Below are positions 14,667 through 22,822 of a DNA stretch of 29,398 nt, in pieces. The translations under genes were made by a program, and so were the position numbers. Numbering within the stretch: position 1 is the first letter of the stretch; each line of letters starts with the position of its first letter. The stretch comes from Bacteroidales bacterium (GTDB taxonomy: Bacteria; Bacteroidota; Bacteroidia; Bacteroidales; Bacteroidaceae): contig SFFB01000025.1 in assembly GCA_004557035.1 (NCBI GenBank), positions 1-29,398 of the forward strand, read 5' to 3'. Below the pieces are notes generated by a model, which did not search any database, had not been told where the DNA came from, and saw only the letters and a list, made by a program, of their open reading frames with translations.

Positions 14667-16859
14667 TTAGCGGATGAAAAGCAACTCGCGGTATTTGGGC
14701 AGCGTCCACATCTCGTCCTCGACGATGAGTTCGAGTTTGTCGATGTGGTAACGGATATCGTCGAGATAAGGCGCAATGTCGTCGTGATAGGCAATGGCCA
14801 GTTCGCGCACGTCTTCAATCTTGTTCACCACCTTACGCTTCTCGACCATCGCCTCAACATTTTCGGCGATGAAGTTGGTGTGCTTGTTGATTTTCTCAAT
14901 AAGGTCGATGTTGTAGGCCGTGAGTTCCTTCACCTTTTCAGGGTCGGTGAAGGCCAGCTGTATCTTGTGCACGTTGTCCACAAGTTCGCTCTGATATTTG
15001 GTGGCCACGGGAATGATGTGGTTCATACAGATATCGCCGAGCACGCGTGCTTCAATCTGGATCTTCTTTTGGTAAGTTTCCCATTTGATTTCGTTGCGTG
15101 CTTCGAGCTCAAAGCGGTTCATCACGTTCATGCTCTCAAACATCTTCACGCTGCTTTCGTCGAGGTAGCGGTCGAAGATGAGGGGACACGAAGTCTCACA
15201 GTCGAGGCCGCGGCGTGCTGCCTCTTCTTTCCACTCGTCGCTGTAGCCATTGCCGTCGAAGTGGATGGGGCGACAGGTCTTAATGTCCTCGCGCAGCACA
15301 TCAAGGATGGCCGAAATCTTGCTCTCTCCCTTGGCAATGAGAGCCTCTACACGGGTGTGGAAGTCGGTGAGCGCTTCGGCCACGGCAGTGTTGAGGGCAA
15401 TCATGGCACTGGCACAGTTGGCAATTGAGCCAACGGCGCGGAACTCGAAACGGTTGCCGGTGAAAGCGAAAGGCGAGGTGCGGTTGCGGTCGGTATTGTC
15501 GATCATCAGCTCGGGGATTTGCGGGATGTCGAGCGTCATGCCGTGTTTGCCCTCAAGCGTGAAGAGTTCGTCTTTGGTAGACTGCTCGACGCGGTCGAGT
15601 AATTCGCTGAGCTGCTTGCCTAAGAAACTCGAGATGATGGCAGGGGGAGCCTCGTTGGCACCAAGGCGATGGGCGTTGGTGGCACTCATGATTGAGGCTT
15701 TGAGCAGACCGTTGTGGCGGTACACGCCCATCAGCGTTTCTACCACAAAGGTGATGAAGCGCAGGTTGTCTTCCGGGGTCTTGCCGGGGGCATGGAGCAA
15801 CGCGCCTGTGTTGGTGGTCAGACTCCAGTTGTTATGCTTGCCGCTACCGTTGATGCCGGCAAAAGGTTTTTCGTGCAAGAGGCAACGGAAACCGTGCTTG
15901 CGGGCAATGTTGCGCATAAGCGACATGACGAGCATATTGTGGTCGACGGCCAGGTTGCACTCTTCAAAGATTGGGGCCAACTCAAACTGGTTGGGGGCTA
16001 CCTCATTGTGACGTGTCTTGCAGGGAATGCCCAGCTCGAGAGCTTGAATCTCGAGGTCGCGCATGAATTCGGCCACGCGTTCGGGTATGGCGCCGAAGTA
16101 GTGGTCTTCCATCTGTTGGTTTTTGGCAGAGTCGTGGCCCATTAGCGTACGGCCCGTGAGCAACAGGTCGGGGCGGGCGGCATACAGACCCTCATCCACG
16201 AGGAAGTATTCCTGTTCCCAACCCAAGTTGGCCGTAACGTGAGTCACCTTTTCATCAAAATATTTGGCCACGGCAGTAGCGGCCTTGTCTACGGCTGCCA
16301 AGGCTTTCTTGAGCGGTGCCTTGTAGTCGAGTGCCTCACCGGTGTAGGAGATGAAGACCGTTGGGATCATCAGCGTGTCGCCCACGATAAAGACGGGAGA
16401 AGCGGGGTCCCAAGCGGAGTAACCGCGTGCCTCAAACGTGGAACGGATGCCGCCGTTGGGGAAAGACGAGGCGTCGGGTTCCTGCTGCACCAGCTCCTTG
16501 CTACTAAAGTTCTCGATGACGCCGCCTTTGAAGTCGTGTTCGATGAAAGCATCGTGCTTCTCGGCTGTGCCCTCGGTGAGCGGTTGGAACCAGTGGGTGC
16601 AATGGGTTACGCCCATTCCCATAGCCCATTTCTTCATGCCTTCGGCCACCTCGTCGGCGATTGAGAGCGGCAGGGGGGCACCTTCTTCAATCACCTCGCG
16701 GAGCTTGTTGTAGGTCTTCAAGGAGAGATATTTGAACATCTTCTCTTTGTTGAACACATACTTGGCATAGTACTCTGACGGACGCTCTGCGGGCGTTTTC
16801 ACTTCTACCGGGCGCTTCTTGAACGCCTCTTCTACAACTTTAAATCTGAGGTTACTCAT
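14667..16859 (-). CDS. glnN: Glutamine synthetase type III
   Basis: The 730-residue enzyme makes glutamine from glutamate, ammonia and ATP in the cytoplasm. Its size matches the type III enzymes found in Bacteroides (about 729 residues), well above type I (about 470). The N-terminal GSIII-specific region begins LRFKVVEEAFKKRPVEV. Conserved catalytic parts include GMGVTHCTHWFQPLTEGTAEKH and NLGWEQEYFLVD, then CKTRHNEVAPNQFELAPIFE. The ATP/glutamate-binding segment is AGINGSGKHNNWSLTTNTG. The NRTSPFAFTGNRFEFRAVGS segment comes near residue 470. It lies 58 nt after dapL in the same direction, with no terminator between, so it is probably part of a dapF-dapL-glnN operon. No feedback site can be judged from the sequence. 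Confidence 0.97.
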   Translation of the reverse strand: MSNLRFKVVEEAFKKRPVEVKTPAERPSEYYAKYVFNKEKMFKYLSLKTYNKLREVIEEGAPLPLSIADEVAEGMKKWAMGMGVTHCTHWFQPLTEGTAEKHDAFIEHDFKGGVIENFSSKELVQQEPDASSFPNGGIRSTFEARGYSAWDPASPVFIVGDTLMIPTVFISYTGEALDYKAPLKKALAAVDKAATAVAKYFDEKVTHVTANLGWEQEYFLVDEGLYAARPDLLLTGRTLMGHDSAKNQQMEDHYFGAIPERVAEFMRDLEIQALELGIPCKTRHNEVAPNQFELAPIFEECNLAVDHNMLVMSLMRNIARKHGFRCLLHEKPFAGINGSGKHNNWSLTTNTGALLHAPGKTPEDNLRFITFVVETLMGVYRHNGLLKASIMSATNAHRLGANEAPPAIISSFLGKQLSELLDRVEQSTKDELFTLEGKHGMTLDIPQIPELMIDNTDRNRTSPFAFTGNRFEFRAVGSIANCASAMIALNTAVAEALTDFHTRVEALIAKGESKISAILDVLREDIKTCRPIHFDGNGYSDEWKEEAARRGLDCETSCPLIFDRYLDESSVKMFESMNVMNRFELEARNEIKWETYQKKIQIEARVLGDICMNHIIPVATKYQSELVDNVHKIQLAFTDPEKVKELTAYNIDLIEKINKHTNFIAENVEAMVEKRKVVNKIEDVRELAIAYHDDIAPYLDDIRYHIDKLELIVEDEMWTLPKYRELLFIR

Positions 16860-16917
16860 AGTGTGATATTGTGATTTGATTTTTTATTTCGGGAGTTTTT
16901 GTGTTGGTGGGGCGGTT

Positions 16918-18147
16918 TTATTTCAGCCAGTTTTTGAGTCGGCCCATGGCCTCTTCGCAGTTTTCGCGGGTGCCGAAGGCGGTGAGGCGGATGTAGCCCT
17001 CTCCGGCCGGTCCGAAGCCTACGCCGGGCGTGGATACGACGTTGATTTCGTGGAGCAGGCTGTTGAAGAAGTCCCAGCTACCCACGCCTTCGGGCGTCTT
17101 GAGCCAGATGTAGGGAGCGTTGATGCCGCCGTAGGTCTTCAAGCCCACTTCGGCGAGGGCCTCACGCATGATGGCGGCGTTGGTCATATAGTAGTCGATG
17201 GTCTCTTTCACCTGCTTCTTCCCCTCGGGACTGTAGATGGCCTCGGCGGCACGCTGCACGATATAGGCCGTGCCGTTGAACTTGGTGCATTGCCGGCGGT
17301 TCCACAACTGGTTGAGGCTGACGCGTTCGCCCGATGCAGCCGTCACGGTGAGTTGCTCAGGCACTACGGTATAGCCGCAACGCAAACCGGTGAAGCCTGC
17401 CGTTTTGGAGTAGGAGTGAAACTCGACGGCACAAGCCTTGGCACCTTCAATCTCATAGATGGAGTGGGGCACATCGGCCTCGGTGATGTAAGCCTCATAG
17501 GCGGCATCGTAGAGGATGATGGCTTTGTGTTGAAGTGCGTAGCTCACCCATTTTTCCAGTTCTTGGCGTGAGAGGGTTGTGCCCGTAGGGTTGTTGGGAT
17601 AGCAAAGGTAGATGAGGTCGACAGGCGCTGTGGGGAGCGACGGGATAAAGTCGTTGTCGGCCGTGCAAGGGCAATAGTTCACCTTCGACCAGGCTCCGCC
17701 GGCAAAGTCACCGGCTCGGCCGCCCATCACGTTAGAGTCGATATAGACGGGATAAATCGGGTCGGTCACGCAAATGGTGTTGTCCGTGCCGAGAATATCG
17801 CCGAAGTTGCCAGTGTCGCTTTTGGCACCGTCATTCACAAAGATTTCGTCGGGCGAAAGGCTGATGCCGCGTGGTGCGAAGTCGTTCTCGACAATGGCGC
17901 GGCGCAAAAACTCGTAGCCGTGCTCGGGACCGTAGCCTCTGAAGGTTTCGCCATGTCCCATCTCATCGACGGCGCGGTGCAGGGCCTCAATTACGGCCGG
18001 CGCCAACGGACGTGTGACGTCGCCGATGCCCAGCCGGATGATATTGGCCTCGGGATGCGCCTCTTTATATGCCGCCACCTTTTGTGCGATGTCGGCGAAG
18101 AGATAGTTTTTTTGTAGTTTAAGGAAGTTTTCGTTTATGGTTGTCAT
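16918..18147 (-). CDS. dapL: LL-diaminopimelate aminotransferase
   Basis: This 409-residue PLP enzyme converts tetrahydrodipicolinate directly to LL-diaminopimelate with glutamate as amino donor, the short DAP pathway found in many Bacteroidetes. It shows RLGIGDVTRPLAPAVIEAL near the N-terminus, IFVNDGAKSDTGNFGDILG, and the PLP-binding signature HSYSKTAGFTGLRCGY, whose lysine forms the Schiff base. The conserved arginine for the substrate carboxylate is in the C-terminal GYIRLTAFGTRENCEEAM. It lies 102 nt after dapF, which uses its product, and before glnN, which uses glutamate; the operon therefore joins amino-donor supply with DAP and lysine synthesis. The start at 18147 (MTTINENFLKLQ) is well supported. 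Confidence 0.95.
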   Translation of the reverse strand: MTTINENFLKLQKNYLFADIAQKVAAYKEAHPEANIIRLGIGDVTRPLAPAVIEALHRAVDEMGHGETFRGYGPEHGYEFLRRAIVENDFAPRGISLSPDEIFVNDGAKSDTGNFGDILGTDNTICVTDPIYPVYIDSNVMGGRAGDFAGGAWSKVNYCPCTADNDFIPSLPTAPVDLIYLCYPNNPTGTTLSRQELEKWVSYALQHKAIILYDAAYEAYITEADVPHSIYEIEGAKACAVEFHSYSKTAGFTGLRCGYTVVPEQLTVTAASGERVSLNQLWNRRQCTKFNGTAYIVQRAAEAIYSPEGKKQVKETIDYYMTNAAIMREALAEVGLKTYGGINAPYIWLKTPEGVGSWDFFNSLLHEINVVSTPGVGFGPAGEGYIRLTAFGTRENCEEAMGRLKNWLK

Positions 18148-18249
18148 GGCTCAGTGGTTTAAGCGCGATGTGGGTATAGAGAAAAGAGCCTGAAAACGCT
18201 TGGCCGCCTTGTCGGCGCCTGGGGCTGATTTCAAACTCTTTATGCTGTT

Positions 18250-19104
18250 TCAATCCGGAATGTCGATGGTGCCGTCAAACACTTTCGTGGCCGGTCCTGT
18301 CATATAGACATGGTCGTCGGTCTCGCTCCAGGCGATTTCGAGCGTGCCGCCGTCCATGACGATGCGGCTTTTGCGCCCGGCACGGTGGGTGAGTGCGGCA
18401 GCCACGGCGGTGGCGCAGGCTCCTGTGCCGCAGGCCATAGTGATGCCGGAGCCTCGTTCCCACACTCTCATGCGGATGTCGCCGTCGGGTCTGACTTCGG
18501 CAAACTCGATGTTGCAGCGTTCTGGGAATATTGGGGCAAACTCGAGCGTCGGACCTATGGCGGGCAGGTTGAGCGTTTCGACGCCTTCGGTGAAGATGAC
18601 GAAGTGGGGATTGCCCATCGAGACGAAGGTGCCGCAGTAGGTTCGGCCGTCGGTGGCCGTAACTTCGCCATCGACGAGGCTGCCATCCGGTGTGGCCAGT
18701 TGGGCGGGAACGGCCGTCTTGGGCGTGTCCATGTCGACGGTGACCGTGTCTACGAGTCCGTCTTCGGCGATGTGGAGCTTCAGCACTTTAATGCCCGAGA
18801 GCGTTTCAAGTTTGATTTCGGTCTTGTCGGTAAGTCGCTCGTCGTGGAGATATTTGCCGATGCAACGTGAAGCGTTGCCACACATCATGGCCTCAGACCC
18901 GTCGTTGTTGAAAATGCGCATGGAGAAGTCGCCGTGCTTGGCAGGGCCTATGAGCACCAGTCCGTCGCCGCCTATGCCTTTGTGGCGATCGCTCCAGAGG
19001 ATGGAGAGCGCTTCGGGGTGGCTGATGGGCGTTTCGAGCGTATTGACATAAATGTAGTCGTTGCCCGCTCCGTGCATTTTCGTAAACTTGATGGTTCGGC
19101 TCAT
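18250..19104 (-). CDS. dapF: Diaminopimelate epimerase
   Basis: The 284-residue enzyme converts LL- to meso-diaminopimelate, for lysine and for peptidoglycan cross-linking. The start MSRTIKFTKMHGAGNDYIYV carries the conserved HGAGND. The two catalytic cysteines are in MMCGNASRCIGKYL and GITMACGTGACATA, as expected for the PLP-independent two-base mechanism. I set the start at the ATG at 19104 because the longer frame adds 16 residues lying across the promoter. It is the first gene of a run dapF-dapL-glnN. The upstream promoter has a consensus -7 box. The length equals the usual 270-290 residues. Confidence 0.96.
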   Translation of the reverse strand: MSRTIKFTKMHGAGNDYIYVNTLETPISHPEALSILWSDRHKGIGGDGLVLIGPAKHGDFSMRIFNNDGSEAMMCGNASRCIGKYLHDERLTDKTEIKLETLSGIKVLKLHIAEDGLVDTVTVDMDTPKTAVPAQLATPDGSLVDGEVTATDGRTYCGTFVSMGNPHFVIFTEGVETLNLPAIGPTLEFAPIFPERCNIEFAEVRPDGDIRMRVWERGSGITMACGTGACATAVAAALTHRAGRKSRIVMDGGTLEIAWSETDDHVYMTGPATKVFDGTIDIPD

Positions 19105-19409
19105 AGGTTGTTTTTGTCTTAAAACGTTGCAAAGGTAACTAATAATTATCATACGGCATAGTAAAAAGCAGAAAAACTTTCAAAAATCCAAGAATATGTG
19201 CTTTGTTTCTTACAAAATGAGACTTTTATAAAAGATAAAGTTTCAAAATGAAATATTTTGGTGCTTTTTGTAATAGTCGTATCAGGCTTCTCGGGCGGTG
19301 TTGGCCGGACTTGTATGCTTCTGAGGGAGAGCATGATGGGGGCGGTCGCTGCCGGGTGGCTCGGTGAAACGCTTTTTTTAGTAATTTTGTGGCACTAATC
19401 TAAAGCAAT
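19105..19409. other. Divergent intergenic region between dapF and the glycosyltransferase
   Basis: This 305-nt gap is AT-rich in its dapF-proximal half. It carries the dapF promoter on the minus strand and a plus-strand -7 match TAATTTTG (19382-19389) 20 nt before the glycosyltransferase start; no good -33 partner is seen for the latter. No gene is supported. Confidence 0.6.
19130..19160 (-). promoter_or_regulatory. Promoter of the dapF operon
   Basis: On the minus strand, TACCTTTG (19130-19137) matches TAnnTTTG. TATG (19157-19160), one mismatch from TTTG, lies 19 nt upstream. The start codon is about 25 nt downstream. Confidence 0.75.
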
Positions 19410-20345
19410 ATGTATCAACTGGTAATTGTGGTGCCGTGCTACAACGAAGAGGCGGTGCTTGAAGAGACCAACCGCCGTCTGCTGGCTTTGGCCGAGAAGC
19501 TTGAAAGCATAGAGGTGGCCACACATATATTATATGTAGATGATGGTAGCGCCGACGACACTTGGCGGCTCATCAGCGATTTTTCGGAAAAGACGCCGGT
19601 CGTGCAAGGTCTGAAACTGGCTCACAATGAAGGTCATCAGCACGCTCTTTGGGCGGGACTGGACAAGGCGGTCAAGACAGCAGATGCCGTGGTCAGCATT
19701 GACGCCGACCTGCAAGACAGTGTCGACGCCATCGTTGAGATGGTGGAGCAGCACCGCGGCGGTTGCGACATCGTGTTTGGCGTGAGGCGCAAACGCGACA
19801 CCGACTCTTTTTTCAAGCGCGTATCGGCGCAGATGTTTTACCGCCTCATGCAAAGTCTTGGCGCCGAAGTGGTCTACAATCACGCCGACTTCCGTCTGAT
19901 GTCGCGCCGCGCCGTGAAAGCTTTGTTGCAATATTCTGAGCGCAATCTCTTTATCCGTGGCATGGTGAAGACATTGGGCTATCGTCAGGGATATGTCTAC
20001 TACGACCGCACCGAGCGCATGGCCGGCGAGTCTAAATATCCGCTCGGCAAGATGTTGGCTTTTGCCTGGGACGGCATCACGTCGTTTTCCGTGCGTCCGT
20101 TGCGCTTGATTATGGGTGTGGGTCTGTTTTGCATTTTCATCTCTTTCGTGGCCATTGTCTGGGCCCTCGTCACCTATCTCCAGCACCGAGCACTGCCCGG
20201 ATGGACATCTATGCTGGTGAGTGTTTGGTTCTTGGGCGGCGCAGTGCTTACGGCGCTTGGCGTCATTGGGGAGTATGTGGGCAAAATATATAGCGAGGTC
20301 AAGCGCAGACCCCGCTATATAGTGGAAGAAGAGGTGGGCTTCTGA
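19410..20345 (+). CDS. GtrB/DPM1-like family 2 glycosyltransferase with C-terminal membrane spans
   Basis: The 311-residue protein has a GT-A domain (residues 1-230): VIVVPCYNEEAVLEETNRRL at the start, YVDDGSADDTW, and the metal-binding DxD in SIDADLQDSVDAI. Two membrane spans follow (about 233-258 and 268-294), then a basic tail. This is the layout of polyprenyl-phosphate sugar transferases such as GtrB and ArnC, which load a sugar on undecaprenyl phosphate at the cytoplasmic face. The sugar cannot be told from the sequence. No other polysaccharide genes are near, so it may act in a general glycosylation or envelope modification route. It has its own promoter region and converges on the DUF308 gene. 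Confidence 0.9.
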   Translation: MYQLVIVVPCYNEEAVLEETNRRLLALAEKLESIEVATHILYVDDGSADDTWRLISDFSEKTPVVQGLKLAHNEGHQHALWAGLDKAVKTADAVVSIDADLQDSVDAIVEMVEQHRGGCDIVFGVRRKRDTDSFFKRVSAQMFYRLMQSLGAEVVYNHADFRLMSRRAVKALLQYSERNLFIRGMVKTLGYRQGYVYYDRTERMAGESKYPLGKMLAFAWDGITSFSVRPLRLIMGVGLFCIFISFVAIVWALVTYLQHRALPGWTSMLVSVWFLGGAVLTALGVIGEYVGKIYSEVKRRPRYIVEEEVGF

Positions 20346-20376
20346 CGGCCCCCGTCTTGTTTTTTCTTGTCTTGGA

Positions 20377-20961
20377 TTATCGGTCGGTGTCGTCGGCGGT
20401 CGTTTCGATGGCCACGATGTCACCGCCTTTTTTATTGCTTTGGCGCACGAGATAGATGGTCCAAAGTTCCAGCAGACTGTAGATGATGAAGCCGCAGCCC
20501 AGGAGGATGACCGGCAGTCCGGCGATTTCGGTTTTGTTGTTGGTCAGGGCGATGTAGAGGCCTGCGGCCAATTCGAGTGCCGGTACGAGATAGTAGGCCG
20601 GATGCAGTCTTACGCCGTTGCGATGAATGTTCCAGAGGGTGTAGCTCTGTATGAGCGACACGAGGATGAGGCATCCCGAGAGAATGTACATGATGATGGC
20701 GATGAAGAGATGGGGCCAAATCACCTGCACAAGGCCGAAGAGGATGCTGCCCACGGCGATAATGGGGTAGAGCATAACCTGTCGTCCTTCGGGGTCGCGG
20801 CGGAAGTAGCCGATGAGCGAGACGGCTCCGGGGATGATAAACACGAGGCCGCAGAGCATAACGATCCACTTGGTAATCTCGGCCGAGAAGGCAATCAGCA
20901 GGATGCCGAAGACCAGCACGCAAAGGGCGCGGGCCAGTGTGTTTTGGAGAAACTTTTTCAT
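20377..20961 (-). CDS. DUF308/HdeD-family membrane protein
   Basis: The 194-residue protein has about six hydrophobic stretches in pairs: ALCVLVFGILLIAFSA, KWIVMLCGLVFIIPGAVSL, MLYPIIAVGSILFGLVQVIW, IAIIMYILSGCLILVSLIQ, AYYLVPALELAAGLYIAL and LPVILLGCGFIIYSLLELW. The repeated short-span pattern with G-x-x-L-I packing is the DUF308/HdeD type. It ends with a short polar tail. The function in Bacteroidales is unknown; in E. coli HdeD is linked to acid resistance. It is a single gene, with its stop 31 nt from that of the convergent glycosyltransferase. Confidence 0.85.
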   Translation of the reverse strand: MKKFLQNTLARALCVLVFGILLIAFSAEITKWIVMLCGLVFIIPGAVSLIGYFRRDPEGRQVMLYPIIAVGSILFGLVQVIWPHLFIAIIMYILSGCLILVSLIQSYTLWNIHRNGVRLHPAYYLVPALELAAGLYIALTNNKTEIAGLPVILLGCGFIIYSLLELWTIYLVRQSNKKGGDIVAIETTADDTDR

Positions 20962-21062
20962 AGGACAAGGGGATTTAGAGGGTGAAACAATCCGTATGTT
21001 TGGTGTGGCTTGTCTGTGTCAGTCTATGGTTGACGGCCCTGTGGGGCTGAGTTCTAAAACCA

Positions 21063-21113
21063 AAAGCCAATGTGCAGCTTTGGCTGCAAAAGCAGCGGTG
21101 GCACATTGGCTTT
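21063..21113. terminator. Bidirectional hairpin after secG
   Basis: AAAGCCAATGTGC (21063-21075) pairs with GCACATTGGCTTT (21101-21113). The inner loop contains a second hairpin (GCTTTGGCTGC-AAAAGCAGC). On the minus strand it follows the secG stop by 33 nt. Confidence 0.8.
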
Positions 21114-21146
21114 ATTGTGTGTGTCTGTGTGAAGTGTGCGGTGGTT

Positions 21147-21470
21147 TTATTTTCCGCCTTGGGCCTGTTGGGCAGCGTTTTGACCGGCACCCTGCGGCAG
21201 CTGTGTGGGCTGCTCTTTCATGTCGTCGGTGGCCGACTTGACTTGCGAACTGGGCAGGGTGAAGGTAGACAACACGCTGAAGGCTACGAGCAGGCCGGCG
21301 AGGGTCCAGGTGGCTTTTTCGACGATGTCGGTGGTTTTGCGAACGCCCATGATTTGGTTTGACGAGGCAAAACCTGAAGCGAGGCCGCCGCCTTTAGACT
21401 CTTGGATGAGTACGATGAATGCCAAAGCAACGGCTGCGATGGCTGCCAATACTACAAAAATGCTATACAT
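21147..21470 (-). CDS. secG: Protein translocase subunit SecG
   Basis: The 107-residue protein has two membrane spans: YSIFVVLAAIAAVALAFIVL (about residues 2-21) and TWTLAGLLVAFSVLSTF (about 54-70). Between them is the diagnostic SecG loop IQESKGGGLASGF. A Gln/Ala-rich cytoplasmic or exposed tail (about 75-107) is longer than in E. coli, as is common in Bacteroidetes. It supports SecYE during protein export. Its start overlaps the stop of the upstream gene by 8 nt (ATGTATAG), so it is the last gene of the sigma-54 activator-lptE-unknown-secG operon. Confidence 0.95.
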   Translation of the reverse strand: MYSIFVVLAAIAAVALAFIVLIQESKGGGLASGFASSNQIMGVRKTTDIVEKATWTLAGLLVAFSVLSTFTLPSSQVKSATDDMKEQPTQLPQGAGQNAAQQAQGGK

Positions 21471-22236
21471 TTTCTTCTTTATTATGTTTTTTATTGATTA
21501 TCAGTTTCTGCAAAAATCGCATTTGGTCTGCAAAGTAACGATTTTTTTTCGGGAAATTCAAGTTTAGCTTGCTGATAATTTCCATGGCCTTCTCATATCG
21601 CCCTTGTTTGATATAGATTTTGGCCAGTGTGTCGGTGAAATAATCTTCGTCTTGTTCGGGGTCCGGCTCGATGTTGTCGATGTCGGGCGTGTATTCTGGT
21701 GTGTCTTGCAGCGTGTGTCGTGAGCCGGCGACCTGTGTGCCGATGAAGTCGTCGATGAGCGCTCCGGTGCGTGATGTGGCCGGTGTTTCGGCTTCGGGAG
21801 TGTCTTGTTCGGCGTCTTCCATTTGCATGAGATAGGCCATATAGTCGGTGGTGGCGTCGGCTGTGACGGCTTTGCGTCGCTGGGTGTCGTCGGCCTGTTC
21901 GCTACCGTGCAGGAAGCGGTCTATGAGCGTCACGGTGCGTTCGCCGCGGCTGGCGTTGGTCTGTTCGTCTTCGCCGGCTATGGCCCGTTCGGGCTTGAGC
22001 CGGTAGTTGGCTCCCTCAACCATATCGAAGAGCACGCGGCGGTCGGGCACGTAGACGGCGGCGCGGCGCAGTTCTTCACCAAAAGAGGTGTCGTGGAGGA
22101 TGAAGAGGTTTTTGAGGAAGAGCAGTCGGGCAGCCTGGTAGTAGGGATAGCGCGCCACAAGTTCGCGCAGGGCAAAGAGCGTGTCTTTGTCCAGTCGTTC
22201 GGGGTGGGCGGTGAGTTCGGCTACCGTGGGCGTCAT
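21463..22236 (-). CDS. Unknown Bacteroidales protein, conserved-looking neighbour of secG
   Basis: The 257-residue protein has no signal peptide or membrane span. The N-terminal half is helical and charged (LRELVARYPYYQAARLLFLKNLF), similar to the helix pattern of TPR proteins. The middle (about 90-185) is acidic and probably disordered, and the end (DYFTDTLAKIYIKQGRYEKAMEIISKLNLNFPKKNRYFADQM) again has one clear TPR-like helix pair. A role as a cytoplasmic scaffold is possible but unproven. It starts 52 nt after lptE and overlaps secG by 8 nt, so it is expressed with them. I know of proteins with this location in Bacteroides but no assigned function. Confidence 0.8.
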   Translation of the reverse strand: MTPTVAELTAHPERLDKDTLFALRELVARYPYYQAARLLFLKNLFILHDTSFGEELRRAAVYVPDRRVLFDMVEGANYRLKPERAIAGEDEQTNASRGERTVTLIDRFLHGSEQADDTQRRKAVTADATTDYMAYLMQMEDAEQDTPEAETPATSRTGALIDDFIGTQVAGSRHTLQDTPEYTPDIDNIEPDPEQDEDYFTDTLAKIYIKQGRYEKAMEIISKLNLNFPKKNRYFADQMRFLQKLIINKKHNKEENV

Positions 22237-22288
22237 GTGGGGATTATATATATATTATAGGAGTGTGGGTCGTGATGGTCGTCGTGGT

Positions 22289-22822
22289 CTACCAGTTGGC
22301 CACGGTGGCGTTGAAGATTTGGTCGGTCAGGTCTTTGACCATTTCGGTGACGAGCTGTTCCTGCACGGAGGCAAGTTGCTGGCTGGCGTCGTATTGTGTG
22401 GTGGCAGAGAACTGTCGCTCCCAGTTTTCGTTGGTCTTGTTGTTGCGATAGCGTATGTTGACCGTCATTTTGAGTTGCACCTGCGACGAGAGACCGTCGG
22501 CCGAGATGCCTTTGTTGTATTGGTCATAACCCGTGATTTCGCCGGCAATCTGCAGGTCGCCGCCGCGTTTGACGAGCCTGAGTCGTGTCTGGTTGGCGTA
22601 GGCGTCTTGGAGTTTGTTGTTGAACATGGCCTCCATCGGTGCCCAGCCATAGGGAGCGCGGTTGGCGATGTTGTCAATCTGTATGGTCTTGATGATGTCG
22701 TAGTTGATGTTGGTGCCCGTGAAGTAGTAGCTCACGCTGCAGGCCGTGGTGGCGGCCAGGCAGACCATCAAGGCCAGGGCCACGCCGATGGTTTTGAGTC
22801 GGAGTTTAGTGGTCGAGGCCAT
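22289..22822 (-). CDS. lptE: LptE-family LPS-assembly lipoprotein
   Basis: The start was set at the ATG at 22822, giving 177 residues; the preceding frame lies inside the upstream regulator gene. A long signal peptide (KLRLKTIGVALALMVCLAATTAC) ends in a lipobox with the acylated Cys near residue 28. The mature part begins SVSYYFTGTNINYDIIKTI, typical of Bacteroidetes LptE-like proteins, and includes DNIANRAPYGWAPMEAMFNN and YDASQQLASVQEQLVTEMV. LptE plugs the LptD barrel and helps insert lipopolysaccharide into the outer membrane. Its start overlaps the end of the sigma-54 activator gene by 17 nt, an indication of translational coupling. Confidence 0.88.
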   Translation of the reverse strand: MASTTKLRLKTIGVALALMVCLAATTACSVSYYFTGTNINYDIIKTIQIDNIANRAPYGWAPMEAMFNNKLQDAYANQTRLRLVKRGGDLQIAGEITGYDQYNKGISADGLSSQVQLKMTVNIRYRNNKTNENWERQFSATTQYDASQQLASVQEQLVTEMVKDLTDQIFNATVANW

